8,865 nucleotides of DNA from Chloroflexota bacterium (GTDB lineage Bacteria > Chloroflexota > UBA5177 > JANWHV01): NCBI GenBank assembly GCA_025450375.1, contig JANWHO010000163.1, forward strand, positions 1 through 8,865. The letters are read 5' to 3'. Below, piece after piece: positions 1-5,314 of the stretch. Within the stretch, counting starts at the first letter, position 1. Each line of letters opens with the position of its first letter. A program made the position numbers and the translations under genes. Below the pieces are notes generated by a model, which saw only the letters and a list, made by a program, of their open reading frames with translations, was not told where the DNA came from and searched no databases.

Positions 1-150
<150 letters not shown>

Positions 151-159
151 GGATCGGGC

Positions 160-188
160 GGTGCCTCGCGTCGCTCTGGTGGGGCACC
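160..188 (+). terminator. Possible 3'-end stem-loop of the upstream + strand gene, without U-tract
   Basis: Beginning 10 bases after the cyclodeaminase stop, GGTGCCTCGC (160-169) can pair in + strand RNA with GTGGGGCACC (179-188). This gives ten pairs including two G-U, with a 9-nt loop. The outer six pairs (GGTGCC/GGCACC) are perfect in DNA. The wobble pairs would be A-C mismatches on the other strand, so the structure suits the + transcript. No run of T follows, so it is not a classical intrinsic terminator. It may be a processed or weak 3' end. Confidence 0.35.
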
Positions 189-215
189 TCAAGCACGCGC
201 TCGCTACGTTAGGGC

Positions 216-1100
216 CTATAGCTTGAGCGCGCCGCCGGACAAACCATCGACGAACAGTTTGCTGGTGAAGGCGAACAGGACAATCAGGGGAATGGTGCCA
301 ATCACGTAGCCGGCCATCAGGGGCCCCCAGAGGGTGTAGTATGCCTGGCGATAGGCGGTCAGCCCCAGGGCCAGGGGGAAGAGATTGTCCGACTGAATGG
401 TGACCAGGGGCCAGACATAGTTGTTCCAGGTGCCAAGAATGTTGAGCACCGCGACTACCCCGAGAATGGACTTGGAGAGCGGCGCCGCGATGCGGATGAA
501 CACGGTGAACTCGCTGGCCCCATCGATGCGCGCCGCCTCGAACAGCTCTTCCGGCATGCCCTCATAAAAGGTGCGGAGGATAAAGATCGCGAAGGCCATG
601 CCAAAGGCCATATAGGGCAGGATAAGCGCGCCCCAGGTATTGAGCAGGTGCAGGTTCTTCACCAGCAAGAAGGCCGGCACCAGAGTGAGGATTGGCGGGA
701 TCATCAAGAGCACCAGGATCGCCTGGTAGAGGAACCCTTTTCCGGGAAAGGTGAAGCGGGCAAAGACATAGGCGGTCAGCGAGCCGACAAACAACACGCC
801 CAGGCAGGTCACCCCGCTGATGATAATGCTGTTAAACACATAATGAACGACGAATTGCCCGGCGGTGACATAGTTGTCCCAGTGCAGGGGGAAGGTCACG
901 GTCAGCGGCGCCAGGTTGAACTGGCTGATCGTCTTGGTGGAGATCACCACGGTAAGCGCCATGGGGATGAAGAGGAAGATGCAGACAATGATCAGCAGCA
1001 GGTGGCGCCACCAGTCACCGCTACGCAGGAACTTCTTTACCGCTCCCGCTGATCGGTGGGGGCGGGCCGGCATGCCGGGTTGATGCGCGATCATGGCCAT
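216..1100 (-). CDS. Carbohydrate ABC transporter permease, MalG type (inner-membrane subunit)
   Basis: The 294-aa product is one of the two membrane-spanning subunits of a binding-protein-dependent sugar importer. After a basic N-terminus there are about six hydrophobic segments (roughly residues 32-54, 88-112, 124-146, 156-175, 210-230 and 260-283). Between segments 4 and 5 lies the EAA loop that docks the ATPase: EAARIDGASE starts at residue 188 and the loop ends in the I-A-A-P-L motif near 208. It closes with the short hydrophobic tail GGALKL, typical of MalG-like proteins. It is the last gene of the operon, 33 bases after the MalF-type gene. An AGGAGG-type ribosome binding site (complement of 1114-1119) lies 13 bases before the ATG, slightly long. 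A second ATG at 1094 is possible. Length is normal for the family (about 270-300 aa). The sugar cannot be read from the permease. Confidence 0.93.
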   Translation of the reverse strand: MAMIAHQPGMPARPHRSAGAVKKFLRSGDWWRHLLLIIVCIFLFIPMALTVVISTKTISQFNLAPLTVTFPLHWDNYVTAGQFVVHYVFNSIIISGVTCLGVLFVGSLTAYVFARFTFPGKGFLYQAILVLLMIPPILTLVPAFLLVKNLHLLNTWGALILPYMAFGMAFAIFILRTFYEGMPEELFEAARIDGASEFTVFIRIAAPLSKSILGVVAVLNILGTWNNYVWPLVTIQSDNLFPLALGLTAYRQAYYTLWGPLMAGYVIGTIPLIVLFAFTSKLFVDGLSGGALKL

Positions 1101-1133
1101 GGTCCCTGACTTTCCTCCTCCCGCGTTGGCGCC

Positions 1134-2099
1134 CTACGATCGTTCACGCATTACCTTGAGATTGATAAAGGTGAGCAAGAAAACGGCGAGGAACACCAGT
1201 ACCCCGATCGCCGAGGCGTAGCCGAACTTGCCATAGGTGAATGCCTCTTGATACATGTAGAGGATCGGTACGTTCGTGGCGTTCAGCGGCCCACCATTGG
1301 TGAGCAGGAGCGAACCGATAAATGCCTGCATGCCGGTGAGAATGGCCAGGACCATATTGAGCTTGATCTGGCCCCTGATCAGGGGCAGATCGATGGACCA
1401 GAAGCGGCGGCGGGCACTGGCCCCGTCGATCGACGCCGCGTCGAAGACCTCTTTTGAGATCCCTTGCAAGCCGGCGAGATAGATCAGGACGGCGGCGCCC
1501 CCCACGAACGGGAAGGCCGAGAACATCAGCGCGTAGAGGGCAAGGTCCGGGTTGGCGAGCCATGCCTGGGTCCATTCGGGGTGGCCAATCGCCTGGAGGA
1601 ATGAGTTCAGGGCGCCCGAGTCCGGATCATAGATAAACTGCCAGATCAACAGCCCCACCACTTCCGGGACGACGGCGGGCCAGATCATCAGAATGCGGTA
1701 AATATACTGGGATCGCTGGGAACGCAGGCGGAAGATCCATTCGGCCACCGCCAGGGGGACGGTCACACCCGTGATCACCCCGAACACGGTGAGCTCGAAG
1801 ACGTGCCAGATCGCCCCGAGAAAAACAGGGTCGCCAAAGAGGTCGGTAAAGTTGGTCAGCCCGATAAAGTGCGACGGCAAGCCGTAGTCAAAAACAAAGA
1901 ACGAATCATAGACCGCGCTCACGGCCGGATAGTAGGAAAAGGTGAGGAGCAAGGCGAAACAGGGAACGAGCATCAGATAGTAGAGGCGAGCCCGCACCAG
2001 CCGGCGCCAGAGGGTCGGTTCGCGCCGCATCACGACCTGGACGTCCTTCACTGACTCCCCCGCCGCCGCGCGCAACTCAACGCCCGGTGACCGTGCCAT
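1134..2099 (-). CDS. Carbohydrate ABC transporter permease, MalF type (inner-membrane subunit)
   Basis: This is the partner permease, 321 aa from the ATG at 2099. It has a long basic cytoplasmic N-terminus, then hydrophobic segments near residues 38-60, 98-122, 135-155, 182-208, 247-267 and 292-315. The EAA loop begins with EVFDAASIDGAS at about residue 217 and ends in the DLPLI motif near 241, between segments 4 and 5. This is the usual architecture of the MalF/UgpA/LacF group without the extra periplasmic loop of enteric MalF. With the MalG-type subunit it would form the translocation pore. Start choice: a GTG at 2117 would add six residues but has no good ribosome site before it. The ATG at 2099 is preceded by GGGAAAGGG about 7 bases upstream, so I prefer it. 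The gene lies 111 bases after the binding-protein gene and 33 bases before the MalG-type gene. Confidence 0.92.
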   Translation of the reverse strand: MARSPGVELRAAAGESVKDVQVVMRREPTLWRRLVRARLYYLMLVPCFALLLTFSYYPAVSAVYDSFFVFDYGLPSHFIGLTNFTDLFGDPVFLGAIWHVFELTVFGVITGVTVPLAVAEWIFRLRSQRSQYIYRILMIWPAVVPEVVGLLIWQFIYDPDSGALNSFLQAIGHPEWTQAWLANPDLALYALMFSAFPFVGGAAVLIYLAGLQGISKEVFDAASIDGASARRRFWSIDLPLIRGQIKLNMVLAILTGMQAFIGSLLLTNGGPLNATNVPILYMYQEAFTYGKFGYASAIGVLVFLAVFLLTFINLKVMRERS

Positions 2100-2160
2100 C
2101 CCGTGACCCTTTCCCACTGCCCGACCGCGGTGTTCCGCGTTCCCTTACCGTACCCCGTGC

Positions 2161-2200
2161 CTGGAAGGCCGGGCCGAGGACGTCCGCCCCGACCCTCCAG
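2161..2200 (-). promoter_or_regulatory. Intercistronic stem-loop between binding-protein and permease genes
   Basis: In minus-strand RNA the 13-nt segment CTGGAGGGTCGGG (complement of 2188-2200) pairs without interruption with CCCGGCCTTCCAG (complement of 2161-2173), including two G-U pairs. Three more pairs are possible beyond one mismatch. On the + strand the two wobbles become A-C mismatches, so the structure suits the operon transcript. It starts 10 bases after the binding-protein stop. No U-run follows, so read-through into the permease genes is expected. In sugar importers such as the mal operon, a structure at this position keeps the binding protein in excess over the permeases. The same role here is inference. 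Confidence 0.45.
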
Positions 2201-2210
2201 GCGCCCAGGT

Positions 2211-3752
2211 CTACTTCCAGCCGTACTTCGCCGCGGCGGCCTTTGACTGGCGTACATACTCCTTCTGTATCGCCGCGATCGTCGCGTTAAGACTTGCCTT
2301 GCCGATAAAGTAGGACGTGGTCAAGTTATACACCAATTGAAGCGCATCGGGGGAGAAGTTGTATTGCCAGAAGAATATCCCACCCGAGCCCTTGGTATGC
2401 GTGAGCTGCGTCGCGATACTTCGCAAGTTCGCATTGACCGTGACCTCGCGCTCGATCGGCAGCTTCTGGCCCAGTTCGTTCACGATCCGGCTTGCCTGGC
2501 GGGGGGCGCTGATAAAGCGCAAGAAGTCGATCACCACCGGTAGGTTCTTCCGCTCGGTTGCCGTCTTGGTGACCGCGTACATCACGTCGGCCCCCCCAAT
2601 AATCGGCGCCGGCCCACCATCGGCATAGGGCGACTGGCCAAAGCCGGTGCCGCGGGTCACGATGGGATAGGGGAAGGTGCCCCACTCAAACGGCAGCTGG
2701 CTGTCCCCATCCAGGGTGCTGATCATATAGAAGCCGGATTGCAGAATGCCGATTCGCCCTTGCTGGAACTCATTCTCGGCGGTGGGGTCGTTGATATTGG
2801 GGCCGATATTGACCAGCCAATCCTTTTTCCAGTAGGGGATCTGCTGCTTGGTAAGCTGAAGGAAGTTGGCATACTCCGGCGTGTTGGCCCCCCACTTCCC
2901 GTGCAAGATCGCGAGGGCCACGTCCTTGGCCGTGTAGCTATTCCCACCGCCGGTGGGGGTGATGATCTTCTCGTACCGGCGCATGACCATGGACCCCACC
3001 TCCCACCACGGATCGGCGGGAACGCGGGCGCCAAAAGGCACATGACCCGCTTTCTGGAGCTTGGCCATGGCCGCGAGCAACTCGGCGTAGGTGGTAGGAG
3101 GGGTCGCGCCCACTTGCTTGAACATCGTCTTATTATAGAAGACGAGGTCCGTCCCGAAGTCATAGGGCAGGGCATACAGGTGACCGTCGGGGGCGCGCTG
3201 CGCCTGAGTCAGTTGGGGATAGAATTCGTCGATCCAATGGTCGTGCCCAGGGTGACCGGCGGGAATATAGGGATTCGGCTGCGCCAGGTACGGATCCAGG
3301 TTGAGCCACCAGCCCTTGCCGATATCGGGGACGATCGCCTGGGCCGGGGTCTGCAGGATCTCGGGCGCGACATCCCCGACCAGTTGGGTGATCTCCCAGG
3401 TGCGCCGGTCGTCATTGGCGTAGTGGGGGGTGACGACGTTCACCTTCACGCCGGGATACAGGCGCTGGTACTCATCAATCACCACCTGGAGGTTGTGGAT
3501 CGGCAACGGGTTATTGGGGGTCTTGACCATCGAGGCGGTCGGATTGTAGTCATCACCAAAGATACTGATTGTCGCCGTGACGTTCTTGGGAAGGGGGCTG
3601 CCGGCCGCCGCCTCGGCGACATCCGGCCCCACCTGAATCCGCGCCAGGGCCGCCGCCGCCGCCACGGCCGCCGCGCCCGTGAGGGCCGCGCCGCGGGTGA
3701 TCTTTCGGTCGAACGCGGGCGCTACCGTTTCCGGTGTCTTCTCCGTATCCAT
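2211..3752 (-). CDS. Extracellular solute-binding protein, family 1 (sugar ABC importer)
   Basis: The 513-aa product should capture a sugar or other polyol-like solute outside the cell and deliver it to the two permeases downstream. The N-terminus carries RKITRGAA (residue 16 on) followed by an Ala-rich hydrophobic stretch (about 21-37) and AEAAAG (46-51), a plausible signal-peptidase site. The body has family-1 hallmarks: an EYQRLYPGVKVNVV segment (about 93-106), the APDGHLYALPYDFGTDLVFYN region, MFKQVGATPPTTYAELLAA (start of the second lobe), and a late RFISAPRQASRIVNELGQ segment. It is longer than typical members (about 420-450 aa). It has no cysteine at all, so there is no lipobox, and there is no canonical RR Tat motif. 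The ribosome site GAGGAGAAGGAG (complement of 3761-3772) lies 8 bases before the ATG. It is the first gene of the operon. The sugar is unknown. Confidence 0.92.
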   Translation of the reverse strand: MDTEKTPETVAPAFDRKITRGAALTGAAAVAAAAALARIQVGPDVAEAAAGSPLPKNVTATISIFGDDYNPTASMVKTPNNPLPIHNLQVVIDEYQRLYPGVKVNVVTPHYANDDRRTWEITQLVGDVAPEILQTPAQAIVPDIGKGWWLNLDPYLAQPNPYIPAGHPGHDHWIDEFYPQLTQAQRAPDGHLYALPYDFGTDLVFYNKTMFKQVGATPPTTYAELLAAMAKLQKAGHVPFGARVPADPWWEVGSMVMRRYEKIITPTGGGNSYTAKDVALAILHGKWGANTPEYANFLQLTKQQIPYWKKDWLVNIGPNINDPTAENEFQQGRIGILQSGFYMISTLDGDSQLPFEWGTFPYPIVTRGTGFGQSPYADGGPAPIIGGADVMYAVTKTATERKNLPVVIDFLRFISAPRQASRIVNELGQKLPIEREVTVNANLRSIATQLTHTKGSGGIFFWQYNFSPDALQLVYNLTTSYFIGKASLNATIAAIQKEYVRQSKAAAAKYGWK

Positions 3753-4090
3753 CGCCTTGGCTCCTTCTCCTCGCGTTGAGGAAGACGCCTAAAAGTCTCG
3801 TCGGTGAGTTGTCCTGGAAGTCGTGAAGAATGTGATTGAGGACTCCCTCTCGATGTACGCCGCCGTGAACGGTACCGCGCATCACCTCCCCTCACTGGCC
3901 GCCTGTGGGTGCGATCACCCGGACTCGGCCGTTGGATCACCGCTAGGCCCTGGTCCGCGATGAACGCTCGGCCAGGGCGAGCCGCCGTTGATCGGTTGCC
4001 TTCGTTCCGCGCCTCTCTCCGGTTGGATTCGCGTGACGAACAAGAGCGCCAAAAGAGTACTTCACGACGCGACCCATGGGAGGACCGTAT

Positions 4091-4136
4091 AAGGCCATCA
4101 CGGTAACAAATATGTGAGGCAATGTCAAGGCCATCA
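4091..4136 (-). repeat. Two 10-bp direct repeats AAGGCCATCA in operon promoter region
   Basis: AAGGCCATCA occurs exactly at 4091-4100 and 4127-4136, 36 bases apart. Read on the minus strand (TGATGGCCTT), the upstream copy runs into a TTGACA hexamer and the downstream copy follows the candidate -10. They therefore bracket the putative promoter. The sequences between them are unrelated. This arrangement would suit operator sites for the operon's regulator, but no regulator gene is in the window. Confidence 0.5.
4100..4128 (-). promoter_or_regulatory. Candidate sigma-70-type promoter for the sugar-importer operon
   Basis: On the minus strand a perfect TTGACA (complement of 4123-4128) is followed after 17 bases by TACCGT (complement of 4100-4105), a poor match to TATAAT. 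Transcription would start near 4092 and give a leader of about 340 bases before the binding-protein gene. The perfect -35, correct spacing and AT-rich spacer support it. The weak -10 would fit an activated promoter. No better candidate was seen nearer the gene. Confidence 0.35.
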
Positions 4137-4151
4137 GCTACTACCGTGCTA

Positions 4152-4174
4152 TGTAACAAGAGATAGTTGTAACA
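4152..4174. repeat. TGTAACA direct repeat pair upstream of the putative promoter
   Basis: TGTAACA occurs at 4152-4158 and again at 4168-4174, 16 bases apart. A GTAACA copy at 4103-4108 overlaps the candidate -10 box of the minus-strand promoter. The pair lies about 25-45 bases upstream of the -35 hexamer, where activators often bind. Function is inferred from position only. Confidence 0.35.
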
Positions 4175-4282
4175 GATGGATCAGAATCCGCTGCGGTGAC
4201 GAGGACGATACGAGCCGACTGGTAAGGCTGGGTGTCTGGCTGTGTGATCACCGGTGCGCGGCACTGGGCCACGCGCTGCCTT

Positions 4283-4693
4283 TTAGCGCATGGTAAGGAA
4301 GACATCGAGTGGGAGCTTGAACCGCTCGCTCAGGCGGCGGGCGTGTGCTAGTCCGAGAGGTCGGGCGCCGTTCAGCACCGCCGAGGTCACCGCTTTGTTG
4401 CCGAAGGCGAAGTCCATATCCTTCTGCTTGAGACCGTTGGCTTCCATCAGATGCGCGAGTACCTCCAGCCCGGAAGCTTGGGGCAGGACGACATGCGCGG
4501 TTTCGTATGCCTCGATCAGATCACCAAGAGCGCCGAGGTACGCATCCTCCCCTTGGGAACGTTCAGGGAGCTCCAGCAGGCGATGCAACTCCGCGATAGC
4601 CGCGTCGAGGTGCGCGTCATCGCGGAGGGACAGGAGGGGAAACTGGTGGACCAACTTCAGGTAGTCGTCCATCCGTTCAACATGTGCGTACAT
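4283..4693 (-). CDS. higA: HigA-type antitoxin with helix-turn-helix domain
   Basis: The 136-aa product should neutralise the toxin encoded just upstream and repress the pair's own promoter. The N-terminal half is acidic and helical (residues 1-70). The C-terminal half is a Cro/C1-type helix-turn-helix of the HigA form: GLEVLAHLMEANGLKQKDM from about residue 75, then GNKAVTSAVLNGARPL (98-113) as turn and recognition helix, then RRLSERFKLPLDVFL (119-133). In family members the equivalent segments are the L-x-x-L-M-E-x-x-G-L-x-Q and V-S-x-V-L-x-G-x-R motifs. Start choice: the ATG at 4693 has AAGGAGGG 4-5 bases upstream and begins 13 bases after the toxin stop. A longer frame from 4738 would overlap the toxin gene and lacks support. 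Toxin-before-antitoxin order is typical of higBA. Confidence 0.87.
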   Translation of the reverse strand: MYAHVERMDDYLKLVHQFPLLSLRDDAHLDAAIAELHRLLELPERSQGEDAYLGALGDLIEAYETAHVVLPQASGLEVLAHLMEANGLKQKDMDFAFGNKAVTSAVLNGARPLGLAHARRLSERFKLPLDVFLTMR

Positions 4694-4706
4694 CCTACCC
4701 TCCTTG

Positions 4707-4991
4707 CTACTTCCAGGCGCCTTTATCATAGTCAGCATGGGTCAAAAGGTCTTTAATGTAGATAATCCGGGCCTGGTAGTTGATATACACGATCAACCGA
4801 TAGTGGTTGCCTTTCAGATTGAACACCGTCTTGTCTCCTACCAGATCGGCATGGGGATAGACCGCTTTCACCTCGGCGAGATTCCTCCAAGTCGCCGCGA
4901 TAGCCGTTCGATACCAGGACATGAGAGGTGCCGCGCAGTCAGGGTATGCCGCCGCCTTTTGCAACAGGACTCGTTTGGCGATAATCCGCAC
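4707..4991 (-). CDS. higB: HigB-type toxin, RelE-fold mRNA interferase
   Basis: The 94-aa product matches the HigB toxin family, ribosome-dependent or free mRNA endonucleases with a RelE-like fold that halt growth when the antitoxin is lost. Visible signatures are MRIIAKRVL at the start, SWYRTAIAATW (25-35), VKAVYPHADLVGDKTVFNLK (41-60), GNHYRLIVYINY (61-72) and THADYDK (84-90). These correspond to the family's W-Y-x-x-x-x-x-A-x-W, N-I-K-G-N-x-Y-R-L and T-H-A-x-Y-D-K blocks. Length is typical (90-110 aa). The start is GTG at 4991, with AGAGGAGG (complement of 4996-5003) 4 bases upstream, so the start is well supported. The antitoxin gene follows 13 bases after the stop. The frame is intact with no sign of inactivation. 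Confidence 0.88.
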   Translation of the reverse strand: MRIIAKRVLLQKAAAYPDCAAPLMSWYRTAIAATWRNLAEVKAVYPHADLVGDKTVFNLKGNHYRLIVYINYQARIIYIKDLLTHADYDKGAWK

Positions 4992-5016
4992 CGCGCCTCC
5001 TCTACCAATTATCCCA

Positions 5017-5036
5017 GGTTATCACATAGGATAACC
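5017..5036. promoter_or_regulatory. higBA operator: perfect inverted repeat
   Basis: GGTTATC (5017-5023) and its exact complement GATAACC (5030-5036) are separated by ACATAG. The repeat lies 26-45 bases upstream of the higB GTG. A GATAAT hexamer (complement of 5008-5013), a possible -10, lies between operator and gene; if used, it would put the transcript start almost at the ribosome site. Position and symmetry are those expected of an operator for a dimeric HigA helix-turn-helix, as in autoregulated type II toxin-antitoxin operons. The site also sits in the shared upstream region of the divergent recombinase gene. Confidence 0.6.
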
Positions 5037-5240
5037 CCTGTTCAGTATCAGCGCTGGATGAGGCCACGCTCCTCCAAATCTTGACATTAGTGCCGCGGCC
5101 GCTGATCCGGGAGCTATTGATGCTGATAACATGACCATCCAACCCAACGCCGACTCGGCTAAGGACGTCGTCCGGTCGGCGGGCCACGTATTCGGTGGAT
5201 AGCCCGGCTGTGGGAATGGGGAGGGGAATGGTAAGGTGTG
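5037..5240. other. Divergent intergenic region between higB and the recombinase gene
   Basis: No gene is supported here. A TTGACA at 5081-5086 faces the recombinase but has no acceptable -10 at 16-18 bases. A 23-codon ATG frame beginning near 5131 has no ribosome site. A purine-rich stretch at 5212-5231 repeats GGGAATGG twice with a 12-base period (5212-5219 and 5224-5231), just before the inverted repeat at 5241-5270. Confidence 0.5.
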
Positions 5241-5270
5241 AAGGGGAACTAAGGGCCATTAGTTTTCCTT
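5241..5270 (+). repeat. 12-6-12 inverted repeat upstream of recombinase (dif/lox-like site or leader hairpin)
   Basis: The left arm AAGGGGAACTAA (5241-5252) and the right arm TTAGTTTTCCTT (5259-5270) flank the six bases GGGCCA. Ten of 12 positions are complementary in DNA. The other two are G opposite T, so in + strand RNA all twelve pair, and three more pairs extend the stem to 5238-5273. Two readings are possible. First, arms of 11-12 bp around a 6-bp centre, with inner ends CTAA/TTAG, match the layout of Xer/dif crossover sites, and the site lies 45 bases from a tyrosine recombinase start. Second, it may be a structured leader controlling that gene. The sequence alone does not decide. Confidence 0.45.
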
Positions 5271-5271
5271 C

Positions 5272-5290
5272 GCCGCGCCGGATGCGCGGC
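5272..5290 (+). promoter_or_regulatory. GC-rich hairpin just before the recombinase ribosome binding site
   Basis: GCCGCGC (5272-5278) is exactly inverted to GCGCGGC (5284-5290) around the loop CGGAT. It ends 12 bases before the AAGGAGG ribosome site at 5303-5309 and touches the end of the preceding stem. No T-run follows, so it is not an intrinsic terminator. It could modulate ribosome access or transcript decay. Confidence 0.35.
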
Positions 5291-5314
5291 CCTACTTCCG
5301 CCAAGGAGGAACAG

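Larger units (their letters stand above)
3753..4282. other. 530-base leader/promoter region of the sugar-importer operon, no gene seen
   Basis: I see no convincing protein or RNA gene between the antitoxin stop and the binding-protein start. Short reading frames here lack ribosome sites and recognisable sequence. The part nearest the operon (3753-4090) would be a long 5' leader if the promoter at 4100-4128 is used. It contains GCCCTGG (3947-3953) inverted to CCAGGGC (3972-3978) and an alternative GCTCG (3966-3970)/CGAGC (3978-3982) stem. The two share bases, so they cannot form together. It also contains GGGTG-CGAT-CACCC at 3907-3920. The distal part (4091-4174) is AT-richer and carries the repeats listed separately. 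Near 4242-4254 two overlapping palindromes, GTGATCAC and CACCGGTG, lie downstream of the antitoxin gene. Confidence 0.6.

Noticed and set aside
2739..3779. 346-codon open frame on + opposite the solute-binding protein
   Set aside because: Shadow of the well-supported minus-strand gene. It has no ribosome site or family motifs, and long antisense frames are common in GC-rich coding DNA.
4283..4738. Longer antitoxin starting at 4738
   Set aside because: It would overlap the toxin's last 32 bases and has no ribosome site, whereas ATG 4693 has an ideal AAGGAGGG.
5081..5109. TTGACA at 5081 as a recombinase promoter
   Set aside because: No acceptable -10 hexamer lies at 16-18 bases (GATCCG or neighbours).
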